A stretch of 64,000 nt of DNA from RGIG5612 sp050944475 (GTDB lineage: Bacteria > Bacillota > Clostridia > Lachnospirales > Lachnospiraceae), in NCBI GenBank assembly GCA_050944475.1, contig JBMNRD010000003.1, positions 124,001 to 188,000 of the forward strand, written 5' to 3'. Below the pieces are notes generated by a model, which was given only the letters and a program-made list of their open reading frames with translations, had not been told where the DNA came from and did not search any database. Position 1 is the first letter of the stretch, and every line of letters begins with the position of its first letter. A program made the position numbers and the translations under genes. This document shows, piece by piece, positions 34,036-42,159 of this stretch.

Positions 34036-35229
34036 TATTTTTCGCAAATTAGATTTCAACTCATGAAAGGAAAGTACATGGGTCAGGCCGTTTGGTAAAA
34101 TAGAGTTAGCACAACATTAATTGCCAAAGGAGAACCCTAACCATGTCCAATAAGATTATACAGTTAAACGTAAGCGTAATCAAAGAAGAATTGAAAGGTC
34201 TGGTTCGAAAGAGCGTATAAGAAACGCTGAATGAACTTCTGGACTCGGAAGCAAAGGCCCTTACGAATGCAGGAAGGTATGAACGGACGGCAGATCGTAC
34301 CGGCTACCGCTCCGGCTATTATGACCGCAACCTGACGACAACATCCGACGACATGACCCTGAAGATTCCGAAGTTGAAAAGAGTTGCTTTTGAAATCGAT
34401 ATCATTAAGCAATACCAACGCCGGGAAAGCTCGGTAGAGGAAGCCTTGATAGAAATGTATCTGGCCTATGTGTACCTGGATGGTATTATCTGAAACGCAA
34501 CTGGGGCGGTGAATATGAGAACGTAGCAGTGCTGGTCGCTATCGCTGTCAACGAAGATGGATACCGGAAAGTGTTAGGCGTAGCGGAGTGTATGAACGAA
34601 GACAAAGAAAGCTGGACAGAGTTTCTAAAGTGGCTGAAAAGCAGAGGGCTGTCCGGCGTACGTTTGGTCATAGAAGACCATCGCCTGGACATGGTGGAAT
34701 CTGTAGCGGAAGTATTTCCGGAAGCTCACTATCAACGCTGTGTGGTGCATTTCTATAGAAATATATTTACAGCAACACCCAGAACCAGGATAAAGTTGAT
34801 TAGCCAAATGTTGAAAGTGATTCATGCGCAAGAGAGCAAAGAGGCCGCCCGGGAGAAGGCCAAACAGGTCGTAGCTGCTCTTCGGGAAATGAAGCTGAAT
34901 GAAGCCGCCGAGAAACTGGAATCCGGAATCAAAGAGACTTTAAGCTACATGGATTTTCCCTTTGAACACTGGACGAGAATTCTAACAACCAATCTTCTTG
35001 AACGGATGAACCGTGAAATCAGGCGGTAAACGAGAATTGCAGGCACTTTCCCGGATGGTAATTCCGCCTTGATGTTAGTATATGCCCGGCTCCGGCATGT
35101 AATCGGCACCAAGTGGGGATTAAAACGCTATCTGAACATGAAACGCTTAGAGATGATGGTTCTGACGCTTCCGGAAACGGTTGTCATATAGGATTAACTC
35201 AAACGGCCAAAACTAATTTGCGAAAAATA
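34036..35229 (+). mobile_element. IS256-family insertion sequence, internally deleted, with both inverted repeats
   Basis: The ends are perfect 17-bp inverted repeats: TATTTTTCGCAAATTAG at 34036-34052 and CTAATTTGCGAAAAATA at 35213-35229. A second matching block, GGCCGTTTG near 34085 and CAAACGGCC near 35200, lies inside them. The flanking bases show no target-site duplication. The element is 1194 bp, shorter than the usual roughly 1.3 kb, consistent with an internal deletion in the transposase gene. It lies between the catabolic island and lysS. Confidence 0.85.
34143..35191 (+). pseudogene. IS256-family transposase, broken
   Basis: The reading begins MSNKIIQLNVSVIKEELKG and is stopped by a TAA after LVRKSV. 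It continues in frame through ADRTGYRSGYYDRNL and EEALIEMYLA, then jumps directly to YVYLDGII: about 45 codons expected between these two are missing. After a stop and frame change it reads WGGEYENVAVLVAIAVNEDGY, AHYQRCVVHFYRNI and NLLERMNREIRRRT with the catalytic Glu, ending VLTLPETVVI at a TAG. The Asp of the second DDE block, usually in VxSDAHxGL, appears as VIEDH. It cannot encode an active enzyme. Confidence 0.85.
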
Positions 35230-35592
35230 CTGGGCGGCACCGGCTTTCCTAAGCATCACTATTTTGTCTTGCAATTTCATGATGAGATCTTCCTTCAATT
35301 AGATAACTTCATTGTATTATAAGCATCATGCTATCACCACCACAGCAAGTTTACAATTACGCAACATGACTTTACATACAAAAAAATGAATTCCCCGTTC
35401 TAAGTTAACCTGAAAGTTAATCTGTATTCGACAGATTCCTGTTTATCGATGTCTTGCTTTATCAAAAACAGTCCCGTAGAATCACTTCCGCAGGGCTGGT
35501 TTTTCAATCGCACATTTGTTTTTGCCTCTGTGGTGTACGCCTGGTGTCAATTGGTATACGAATTGGTGTACGAGGCAGAATTTTAACTATTT
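35230..35592. other. Intergenic stretch between IS256 remnant and lysS end
   Basis: No gene or clear terminator seen. Near the lysS end there are three imperfect direct repeats of the form GGTGTACG / GGTATACG (about 35540-35575), bounded by TGCCTC and GAGGCA. Confidence 0.4.
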
Positions 35593-37518
35593 TTAATACA
35601 GCTTTGCGCCTGCCGGAATATGAGGATCTACCATCAACAGATGAAGCTTCTCTTCGCCATTTTCGTTATGAACGGCACTGATCAGCATACCGCAGGAATC
35701 GATGCCCATCATCTTCCTCGGAGGCAGGTTTGTAATCGCAATGCAGGTCTTTCCAACCAGTTCTTCCGGCTCGTAATGTTCGTGGATACCGCTTAAAATC
35801 GTCCTTTTTTCGCCCGAACCGTCATCCAGGGTAAATTTCAGGAGCTTGTCGCTTTTGGGAACCTCTTCGCAGTTTAATACCTTCACAACTCTGAAATCAG
35901 ATTTTGAAAAAGTCTCAAAATCCACCATATCTTCAAACAACGGCTCAACTTTTACCTTGGAAAAATCAATCTTTTCCGGTTCGGCTTTTGGTGCAGCTTC
36001 CCCGGAAACCGCCTCAGGGCTTGCACTGCTTTCTTCCTTTGCACCATCCAGCGACTTCATCGTCGGGAACAGCAACACATCCCTGATTGCCGATGAATCG
36101 GTCAGCAGCATGCACAATCTGTCGATGCCGTAGCCGATGCCTCCCGTCGGCGGCATGCCGACTTCAAGGGCGTTCAGGAAATCTTCGTCTGTTTTCTGAG
36201 CTTCTTCATCGCCTGCCTCTGCGTTGGCATCCTGATGAGCGAAACGCTCGCGCTGGTCAATCGGGTCATTCAGCTCGGAGTAAGCATTTGCCATTTCCCA
36301 GCCGTTGATAAACAACTCAAAGCGTTCTACATAGTCCGGATTACCCGGGCTTTTCTTGGCCAGCGGAGATATTTCGATCGGATGGTCAATTACAAAGGTC
36401 GGCTGAATCAGGTTGTCCTCTGCGAATTCGTCAAAGAACAGACCCAGAATGTCTCCCTTCTTATGGTGCTTCTCGTACTCAATGTTATGCTTGTCGGCCA
36501 GGGCTTTTGCCTGCTCCGAAGTCTCCACTTCGTTCCAGTCAATGCCTGAATATTTTTTAACCGCATCGACCATGGTGATGCATTCGAACGGCTTGCCGAG
36601 ATCAATCTCCACACCGTTATATTCAAACTTAGTGGTGCCGAGAACCTCCTGTGCCACGTGGCGGAACATTTCTTCTGTCAGCTCCATCATGCCATGGTAA
36701 TCGGTGTAGGCCTGATAAAGCTCCATCAAAGTAAACTCGGGATTGTGACGGGCGTCAACTCCCTCGTTTCTGAATACCCTGCCAATCTCATAAACCCTCT
36801 CAAGACCTCCTACAATAAGCCTCTTCAGATAAAGCTCAAGAGAAATACGAAGCTTGAATTCCTCGCCGAGGGCATTGGAATGCGTAAAGAAAGGTCTTGC
36901 AGCCGCGCCTCCGGCATTTGTCACCAACATTGGGGTTTCAACTTCAATAAAGTTTTTAGTATCAAGATATTTCCTGATTGAGGAAATAATCTTTGACCGC
37001 TTGATGAATGTATCCTTGACATCCGGATTCATAATAAGGTCAACATAACGTTGACGATATCTCATATCGATATCGGTAATGCCGTGGAATTTCTCGGGAA
37101 GAATCTGCAGGCTTTTTGACAGAAGGGTAATCTCCTTGGCATGGACGGAAATCTCCCCTGTCTTGGTGGTAAAAACCACGCCCTTAATACCGATGATGTC
37201 GCCGATGTCCCATTTCCTGAAATCCGCATAAGCTTCTTCGCCCACGTCATCCCTTGTAACGTAAGACTGTATATCGCCCTTGAGGTCGCGAAGGTTGCAA
37301 AATGAGGCCTTGCCCATAACGCGCTTAAACATCATCCGTCCGGCAATGGTAACCTCCTTGCCCTCTAACTTTGCGTAGTTTTCCTTAATATCGGTGCTAT
37401 GTGTATCCGGATTGTATTTAGTAATTAAAAAGGGATCCTTGCCCGCTTCCTGAAGCTGCACCAGCTTGTCTCTTCTAATCTGTAGTAATCCTCTTACGTC
37501 TTGATTCTGCTCTGTCAT
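35593..37518 (-). CDS. lysS: Lysyl-tRNA synthetase, class II, with fused C-terminal tRNA-binding domain
   Basis: Charges tRNA-Lys. 641 residues, against about 500 for a standard LysS. Order: N-terminal OB anticodon-binding domain (VTIAGRMMFKRVMGKASF), class II core with motif 2 VFRNEGVDARHNPEFTLMEL and motif 3 GIGYGIDRLCMLL, an acidic linker rich in Ala, Ser and Pro, and from about residue 535 a Trbp111/EMAPII-like OB domain (DFETFSKSDFRVVKVLNCEEV, then LPPRKMMGIDSCGMLISA) as found at the C-terminus of MetG. The extra domain should increase tRNA affinity. It is downstream of greA, a common pairing in this group. Confidence 0.95.
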   Translation of the reverse strand: MTEQNQDVRGLLQIRRDKLVQLQEAGKDPFLITKYNPDTHSTDIKENYAKLEGKEVTIAGRMMFKRVMGKASFCNLRDLKGDIQSYVTRDDVGEEAYADFRKWDIGDIIGIKGVVFTTKTGEISVHAKEITLLSKSLQILPEKFHGITDIDMRYRQRYVDLIMNPDVKDTFIKRSKIISSIRKYLDTKNFIEVETPMLVTNAGGAAARPFFTHSNALGEEFKLRISLELYLKRLIVGGLERVYEIGRVFRNEGVDARHNPEFTLMELYQAYTDYHGMMELTEEMFRHVAQEVLGTTKFEYNGVEIDLGKPFECITMVDAVKKYSGIDWNEVETSEQAKALADKHNIEYEKHHKKGDILGLFFDEFAEDNLIQPTFVIDHPIEISPLAKKSPGNPDYVERFELFINGWEMANAYSELNDPIDQRERFAHQDANAEAGDEEAQKTDEDFLNALEVGMPPTGGIGYGIDRLCMLLTDSSAIRDVLLFPTMKSLDGAKEESSASPEAVSGEAAPKAEPEKIDFSKVKVEPLFEDMVDFETFSKSDFRVVKVLNCEEVPKSDKLLKFTLDDGSGEKRTILSGIHEHYEPEELVGKTCIAITNLPPRKMMGIDSCGMLISAVHNENGEEKLHLLMVDPHIPAGAKLY

Positions 37519-37608
37519 TTTTCTTTTCTCTTATCCTCCCTTACACAAATCGGCCGATTCCCCTTGTGTTGAAATCAGCCGACCGTCAATAAAACTATAC
37601 ATCAAAAG

Positions 37609-38079
37609 TCAGCCAATCCGCTTGACTTTGTATTTCAGTGTCCCGCTGGGAATGGCAACATCAACAAGATCGCCGACCGACTTATTCATGAGAGCCTTGC
37701 CTATGGGAGAATCATAGGAAATTCTGTTTGTCAGGGAGTTTATCTCCGACTTGTCAACTATATTAAACACAACATCTTTCTTGGAGAGTTTGTCGGTCAC
37801 GGTAACCTTGCATCCGATATGAATCTTGGTGTAATCAATGGAACTCTCGTCAAGGATTTCGGCGTTGCTGATGATATTTTCCAGCTCCTCTATTCTTGAT
37901 TCAACATCCCTCTGCTCGTCCTTGGCAACATCGTACTCCGCGTTCTCCGCCAAGTCTCCTTGTTCCCGTGCTTCCCTGATTTTCTTCGCAATCTCCTTTC
38001 TGGTAACAACCTTAAGGTGTTCCAGCTCCGCCTCGTATTTAGCCAGGCTTTCTTTTGTCAGTGTTTGTCTTTCAGCCAT
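37609..38079 (-). CDS. greA: Transcription elongation factor GreA
   Basis: 156 residues, normal length. N-terminal coiled coil with LTKESLAKYEAELEHLK and AREQGDLAENAEYDVAKDEQ, which holds the acidic tip residues (DLAENAEY), then the FKBP-like C-terminal domain ending ISYDSPIGKALMNKSVGDLVDV. It reactivates backtracked RNA polymerase by stimulating transcript cleavage. Located 90 bases upstream of lysS and 58 bases downstream of dusB on the same strand. Confidence 0.96.
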   Translation of the reverse strand: MAERQTLTKESLAKYEAELEHLKVVTRKEIAKKIREAREQGDLAENAEYDVAKDEQRDVESRIEELENIISNAEILDESSIDYTKIHIGCKVTVTDKLSKKDVVFNIVDKSEINSLTNRISYDSPIGKALMNKSVGDLVDVAIPSGTLKYKVKRIG

Positions 38080-38137
38080 TTAATAATCTGCCTTTCAAAA
38101 CTTCTTTGAGAGTGCTCACTCAAATAATTTATGTATT

Positions 38138-39100
38138 CTATACCATAGACTGCCATATTGTCAAGATGCGTTCAAAGTCCTCGGCGCTTTCCGCCTTGTT
38201 TATCTCCCTGCGCAGCCACGTTGCTCCGGAAAATCCCATGCAATAATACCCCGCATGCTTTCTCATCTGCCGAACCCCGGATTCTCCCCCGGCAAAGTTC
38301 ACCATCATTCCCAGATGTCTGCGGAGCATTTCCGCCACCTTTAATTTTCCGGGACGGGGAAGCCGCTCTCCGCTTTCAAGATAGGCATTTATTTCCCGAA
38401 AAATCCAGGGATTGCCTCTTGCTGCTCTGGCAACCATGACCCCGTCACAGCCGGTCTCCTCCATCATCCTTGCCGCCTCCGGACCTCCGGTCACATCTCC
38501 GTTTCCAATCACGGGAATGTCCACTGCATCCTTAACCCGTTTAATAATGTCCCAGTCTGCCTTACCGCTGTAATATTCCTCGCGGGTCCTGCCATGCACG
38601 GTTATTGCCGCGGCTCCCGCTTCCCGGGCAACCCTTGCCACCTCAACGGCATTTACGCTCTCTTTGCTGAAGCCCTTGCGGATTTTGACGGTCACCGGCT
38701 TGGAAACCGCGTTTGCCATGGCCTCCACAATCCTGCCGACAAGCAGCGGATTCTTCATCAGGGCGGAGCCCTCGCCGTTATTGACTATCTTGGGCATCGG
38801 ACAGCCTATGTTAACATCGAAAATATCAAACGGCCCGTCCTCCAGCTTCACTGCCTCCCCGGCCATCAGTTCAGGCTCCGAGCCGAATAACTGCAGCGCC
38901 ACGGCGTTTTCCTTTTCGGAAACCGCCGTCAATCGGAAGGAATCGCGGTTATTATAGTAAAGGCCCTTGGCGCTTATCATCTCCGTATATGTAAGGCAGG
39001 CACCCTGCTCCGCGCAGAGTGCCCTGAAGGGCATATCCGTAAATCCGGCCATCGGCCCCAAAACCACCTTGGATTTTAATTCTACATTTCCTATTTTCAC
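38138..39100 (-). CDS. dusB: tRNA-dihydrouridine synthase
   Basis: A 320-residue FMN-dependent TIM-barrel enzyme reducing uridines in tRNA. Visible: VVLGPMAGFTDMPFRALC, the active-site Cys segment DVNIGCPMPKIVNNGEGSALM, ITVHGRTREEYYSGKADW and IGNGDVTGGPEAARMM. The start is a GTG at 39100 (reading GTG AAA ATA GGA), which lies within a partial copy of the end of coaX (see repeat at 39094-39187). Confidence 0.93.
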   Translation of the reverse strand: MKIGNVELKSKVVLGPMAGFTDMPFRALCAEQGACLTYTEMISAKGLYYNNRDSFRLTAVSEKENAVALQLFGSEPELMAGEAVKLEDGPFDIFDVNIGCPMPKIVNNGEGSALMKNPLLVGRIVEAMANAVSKPVTVKIRKGFSKESVNAVEVARVAREAGAAAITVHGRTREEYYSGKADWDIIKRVKDAVDIPVIGNGDVTGGPEAARMMEETGCDGVMVARAARGNPWIFREINAYLESGERLPRPGKLKVAEMLRRHLGMMVNFAGGESGVRQMRKHAGYYCMGFSGATWLRREINKAESAEDFERILTIWQSMV

Positions 39101-39187
39101 TTGTTTTTTTTGTATATTATCCTCAAGTGTTCCGGCACTTGGCCGACCTGTAAATTTTCACTTGTTCTTTTCGTAAATCATCCTCAG
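39094..39187. repeat. Partial duplication of the coaX 3' end in front of dusB
   Basis: About 33 bases at 39094-39126 repeat, with a period of 61 bases and several substitutions, the sequence at 39155-39187. The second copy encodes the end of CoaX (LRMIYEKNK then stop); the first would read LRIIYKKNK then stop, and contains the GTG used as the dusB start. Confidence 0.7.
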
Positions 39188-39925
39188 GCCGTACATGGTC
39201 AAGTTCTGCTCAAAATAGTCAATCCTGTCCGTTTCCGGGTAAATGAGCCTGGCCAGTCCCCCGGTTGCCACAACCGTAACGTCACCGTGGTTATACTCTT
39301 CCTTCAGCCTGTCGATTATATACTCTGTCTCGCCTATTTTGCCGTAGAATATGCCGGCTTGCAGGCTGGTGATTGTGTCCTTGCAGATAATTGAACCCGG
39401 ATTGGCAACCTCAAATTCGGGCAGCTTGGCCGTCCCCTCCCACAAAGACCTTGCGGAAAGCATTATCCCCGGACAGGTGACCGCCGACTCAAATATTCCA
39501 TCCTGAGAAAACAAGTCAAACTTTGTTGCAGTGCCGTAATCCGCCACGATAACCGGTCCGCCGTATTTTGCAAGACCGGCCACGCCGTTGACTATCCGGT
39601 CCGAGCCCACCTCATTCGGGTTGGTCTTAACAAGCTTGATTCCCGTCTTCATTCCCGGCTTGACAATCATGGGGGTAATGTTGAGAAATTTTATCATTGC
39701 GTTGTTCAGGGAAAACATTATGTCCGGAACAACCGTTGAGATAATAACCGCATTGATGTCAGCCCCCTCGTATCCCCTGCTGACAAGAAGATTTATCAAA
39801 GAGATTCCCAGCTCATCCGAGGTCTTTGTTGAATCGGTCCTGATTCTGAAGGAGCTGATTATCTCATCGTCATTAAAAAGCGCATATTTTATATTTGTAT
39901 TTCCAACATCTATTGTCAGCAACAT
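39158..39925 (-). CDS. coaX: Type III pantothenate kinase
   Basis: 255 residues. First step of CoA biosynthesis from pantothenate. Family features: MLLTIDVGNTNIKYALFND phosphate-binding start, NEVGSDRIVNGVAG, VIVADYGTATKFDL and the late ATGGLARLIYPETD. AGGAG precedes the ATG. It is followed on the same strand by dusB and preceded by a small unknown gene ten bases away. Confidence 0.95.
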   Translation of the reverse strand: MLLTIDVGNTNIKYALFNDDEIISSFRIRTDSTKTSDELGISLINLLVSRGYEGADINAVIISTVVPDIMFSLNNAMIKFLNITPMIVKPGMKTGIKLVKTNPNEVGSDRIVNGVAGLAKYGGPVIVADYGTATKFDLFSQDGIFESAVTCPGIMLSARSLWEGTAKLPEFEVANPGSIICKDTITSLQAGIFYGKIGETEYIIDRLKEEYNHGDVTVVATGGLARLIYPETDRIDYFEQNLTMYGLRMIYEKNK

Positions 39926-39934
39926 AGCCTTCTC

Positions 39935-40249
39935 CTATCCCCATACGGCAAGGTAATATTGTTCAAGCTGCTCAAACAACTCTCTCTTTTCGGTCTGCAA
40001 CTGCTTCACCTTCAATCGGCTTCCTATTTCATCAAAATAAAAGTCGTCCTCTACGGCGCTGACCACGATTTGAAGGCTTCCTTCATCGTCAAATTCGAGT
40101 ATAATAATGCCGCTGACCTCGTCAACGAACAGCACGCACATTATCTTCAGCTCATCTTTTATCTGTTTGGGAAGCCCGTCATAAAGCTCGTTCAGATAGA
40201 ACTTTCGACCATAATAGCTGGCTCCGCACAAAATTTTCGGGTTGTCCAT
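39935..40249 (-). CDS. Small conserved-looking protein of unknown function (possibly DUF6145-like)
   Basis: A 104-residue soluble protein beginning MDNPKILCGASYYGRKFYLN, acidic in the middle (ILEFDDEGSLQIVVSAVEDDFYFDEIG) and ending in a predicted helix LQTEKRELFEQLEQYYLAVWG. No signal or membrane segment. It fits tightly between the cell wall hydrolase gene (6 bases upstream) and coaX (9 bases downstream), so it is very likely real. I recall small Lachnospiraceae proteins of this type beside coaX, but the family name is uncertain. Confidence 0.7.
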   Translation of the reverse strand: MDNPKILCGASYYGRKFYLNELYDGLPKQIKDELKIMCVLFVDEVSGIIILEFDDEGSLQIVVSAVEDDFYFDEIGSRLKVKQLQTEKRELFEQLEQYYLAVWG

Positions 40250-40255
40250 TTTTCT

Positions 40256-41242
40256 TTACGGAATGAGATAAAAATATTCATCCCCGATCCATTCCCCGAT
40301 GCAATTGGGAAAGTAACTGCTCATGTCAATATAATTGAAGTAGTAATACGGCCTCGGACGCTCATCCTTTCCCGCAAGAGCGTCTCTTGCAGCCTGAACC
40401 GCAAGGTCTCTGGGGCCTTCCCTGAAAGTGCGAAGCAAAGCCCCGTCCCAGGTCACTGCAAACTGGTTATAGGCAAATACCGCCTCACGCATGCCTCCTT
40501 CATTCCTCGCCCTGTCCAGGATGACATTAGCCACCGCCAGCTGGGTCAGATAGGGACTCCATCCTGTCTCGGCGGAAACGGTGCATGCCAGCAGATAGCC
40601 GTCTTCAGCCGAATACTCCTCGCCCGGAGAACGACGGCCGCTTATATTATATGCAAGAGCATCGGCGGAATAATCATAATCCCAACTGTCACTGACGTTG
40701 TCGTTGTTTATCCCCCCCGTTCCGGCACCGGGATTTGCCTGCTTCTGTTCTTCCTCAAGCCTTGTGGCTTCCTCGGCGGCAAGACGCTCTTCCTCGGCTA
40801 TACGCTCTTCTTCAAGCCTGCGCTCCTCTTCTTCGGCGGCAAGGCGTTCTTCCTCGGCTATACGCTCCTCCTCAAGTCTGCGCTCCTCTTCTTCGGCGGC
40901 AAGGCGTTCTTCCTCGGCTATACGCTCTTCTTCAAGCCTGCGCTCCTCTTCTTCGGCGGCAAGGCGTTCTTCCTCGGCTATACGCTCCTCCTCAAGTCTG
41001 CGCTCCTCTTCTTCGGCGGCAAGGCGTTCTTCCTCGGCTATACGCTCTTCCTCAAGCCTTGCGGCTTCCTCGGCGGCAAGACGCACTGCTTTGGCTACAC
41101 GTGCTTCCTCAAGTCTTGCAGCCTCAATAAGTGCTCTATGGGCATCATCCTTCACTCCGGCAATTGTAACCATGGTGAAAACAGAAATTCCCAGCACGAG
41201 GGACGTTATAAAAAATGTTGTTGTTCGAGTATTCCTTCTCAT
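40256..41242 (-). CDS. Cell wall hydrolase (SleB/CwlJ type) with Glu/Arg-rich repeat region
   Basis: 328 residues. An N-terminal membrane anchor (TTTFFITSLVLGISVFTMVTIAG) is followed by a long charged helix, residues about 35-165, built of a 20-residue unit RRLEEERIAEEERLAAEEEE repeated about four times plus degenerate flanks. A Gly/Asn linker leads to the C-terminal hydrolase_2 domain from about residue 205: GYLLACTVSAETGWSP, LTQLAVANVILDRARN, AYNQFAVTWDG and the PYYYFNYIDMS region. The catalytic Glu is probably in SAETGW. Such enzymes cleave spore cortex or vegetative peptidoglycan. The repeat probably forms a rigid stalk or coiled coil outside the membrane. Confidence 0.88.
   Translation of the reverse strand: MRRNTRTTTFFITSLVLGISVFTMVTIAGVKDDAHRALIEAARLEEARVAKAVRLAAEEAARLEEERIAEEERLAAEEEERRLEEERIAEEERLAAEEEERRLEEERIAEEERLAAEEEERRLEEERIAEEERLAAEEEERRLEEERIAEEERLAAEEATRLEEEQKQANPGAGTGGINNDNVSDSWDYDYSADALAYNISGRRSPGEEYSAEDGYLLACTVSAETGWSPYLTQLAVANVILDRARNEGGMREAVFAYNQFAVTWDGALLRTFREGPRDLAVQAARDALAGKDERPRPYYYFNYIDMSSYFPNCIGEWIGDEYFYLIP
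40801..41040. repeat. 60-bp tandem repeat with 120-bp higher-order pattern
   Basis: Four consecutive 60-base units at 40801, 40861, 40921 and 40981 are nearly identical. Units 1 and 3 match each other (CTCTTCTTCAAGCCTGCG) and units 2 and 4 match each other (CTCCTCCTCAAGTCTGCG), so the array looks like two copies of a 120-bp dimer. Degenerate units flank it on both sides. It encodes the Glu/Arg-rich stalk of the hydrolase. Confidence 0.95.
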
Positions 41243-41380
41243 TAACGCAATTAAACGCAGTTTTAAAATTATTTTAAAATTGTTACGAAATTGTTACAGA
41301 AAAATATTATAAACTATCAGTCCACCTATGTCAATCCCCGCGGAAACCTGAAAAAAGGGATTATATGCGAACATGAAACG

Positions 41381-42157
41381 TTACTCCGCGCCTTGCCTTA
41401 ACAGATTGTACATCAGCACTGCGGCGCTGACAGCGGCATTGAGGGATTCCACCTTCCCTTTCATCGGAATGCGTACACGCAAATCCGCTGCCGCCGCTGC
41501 CTCGCAGCTAACGCCGTCAACCTCATTTCCTATAACGATAGCATTTGCCCGTCCGTATGCGGCTTTATCATATTCCGTTGAGCCGTTAAGCGTGGCCGCG
41601 CATACCGTCACCCCCAGCGCCTGCAGCCTTTTTATCGCACTTAAAGTGTCCTCAATCAAAAACGGCACCCGGAAGATGCTTCCCATAGTGGAGCGTATTA
41701 CCTTGGGGTTAAATATGTCCACGCAGGTGCCGCTCATGATTACACCGGCGCCTGCAGCCTCTGCGGTACGGATAATTGTTCCTAAATTTCCCGGGTCGCG
41801 GATATCGTCAAGAATCACATATAAACCAAGTCCCGCAAGGGATTCCGGAGTATATACGGGCCGGCGGACAACCGCCATTATCCCCTGGGGATTAATCGTG
41901 TCTGAAAGACTTTTGAACACATCATCGGCAATCACCTCAAACGAATCTCCGCCCATAAATTCACAAAGGCTGCCCGCGCCCTCCCGCTGCCGCACATAGG
42001 AGTGTGACATGTAGACACCCTCTATCATTTCAAAAGGAGCCTCCGCAACAAGTTTTGCTCCTTCAATAACGAACAAACCCTGTTTTGCCCGGGCACGGGC
42101 CGAGTCCGTAAGCTGACGAATCTTCTTGATTTTCGCATTGCCTTTTGAAGTAATCAT
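41381..42157 (-). CDS. SpoU/TrmH-family RNA 2'-O-methyltransferase
   Basis: 258 residues. N-terminal substrate-binding domain (MITSKGNAKIKKIRQL, then QGLFVIEGAKLVAEA) and the C-terminal trefoil-knot SAM domain: LYVILDDIRDPGNLGTIIRTAEAAG, VIRSTMGSIFRVPF, AIVIGNEVDGVS and the final IPMKGKVESLNAAVSAAV. All three SpoU motifs are present. The start at 42157 is two bases after the dnaE stop; the open frame further upstream overlaps dnaE and is a shadow. Likely an rRNA methyltransferase; the exact site is not predictable. Confidence 0.92.
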   Translation of the reverse strand: MITSKGNAKIKKIRQLTDSARARAKQGLFVIEGAKLVAEAPFEMIEGVYMSHSYVRQREGAGSLCEFMGGDSFEVIADDVFKSLSDTINPQGIMAVVRRPVYTPESLAGLGLYVILDDIRDPGNLGTIIRTAEAAGAGVIMSGTCVDIFNPKVIRSTMGSIFRVPFLIEDTLSAIKRLQALGVTVCAATLNGSTEYDKAAYGRANAIVIGNEVDGVSCEAAAAADLRVRIPMKGKVESLNAAVSAAVLMYNLLRQGAE

Positions 42158-42159
42158 GC

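Noticed and set aside
40801..41040. Regular 60-base periodicity, considered as a CRISPR array
   Set aside because: The whole 60-base unit is repeated with no variable spacers, and it is in frame inside a coding gene.
40698..41312. Long plus-strand open frames rich in Ser/Arg or in Leu/Phe across the repeat region
   Set aside because: They are antisense shadows of the tandem repeat that encodes the Glu/Arg-rich stalk; the minus-strand frame has a membrane anchor, a known domain and a proper context.
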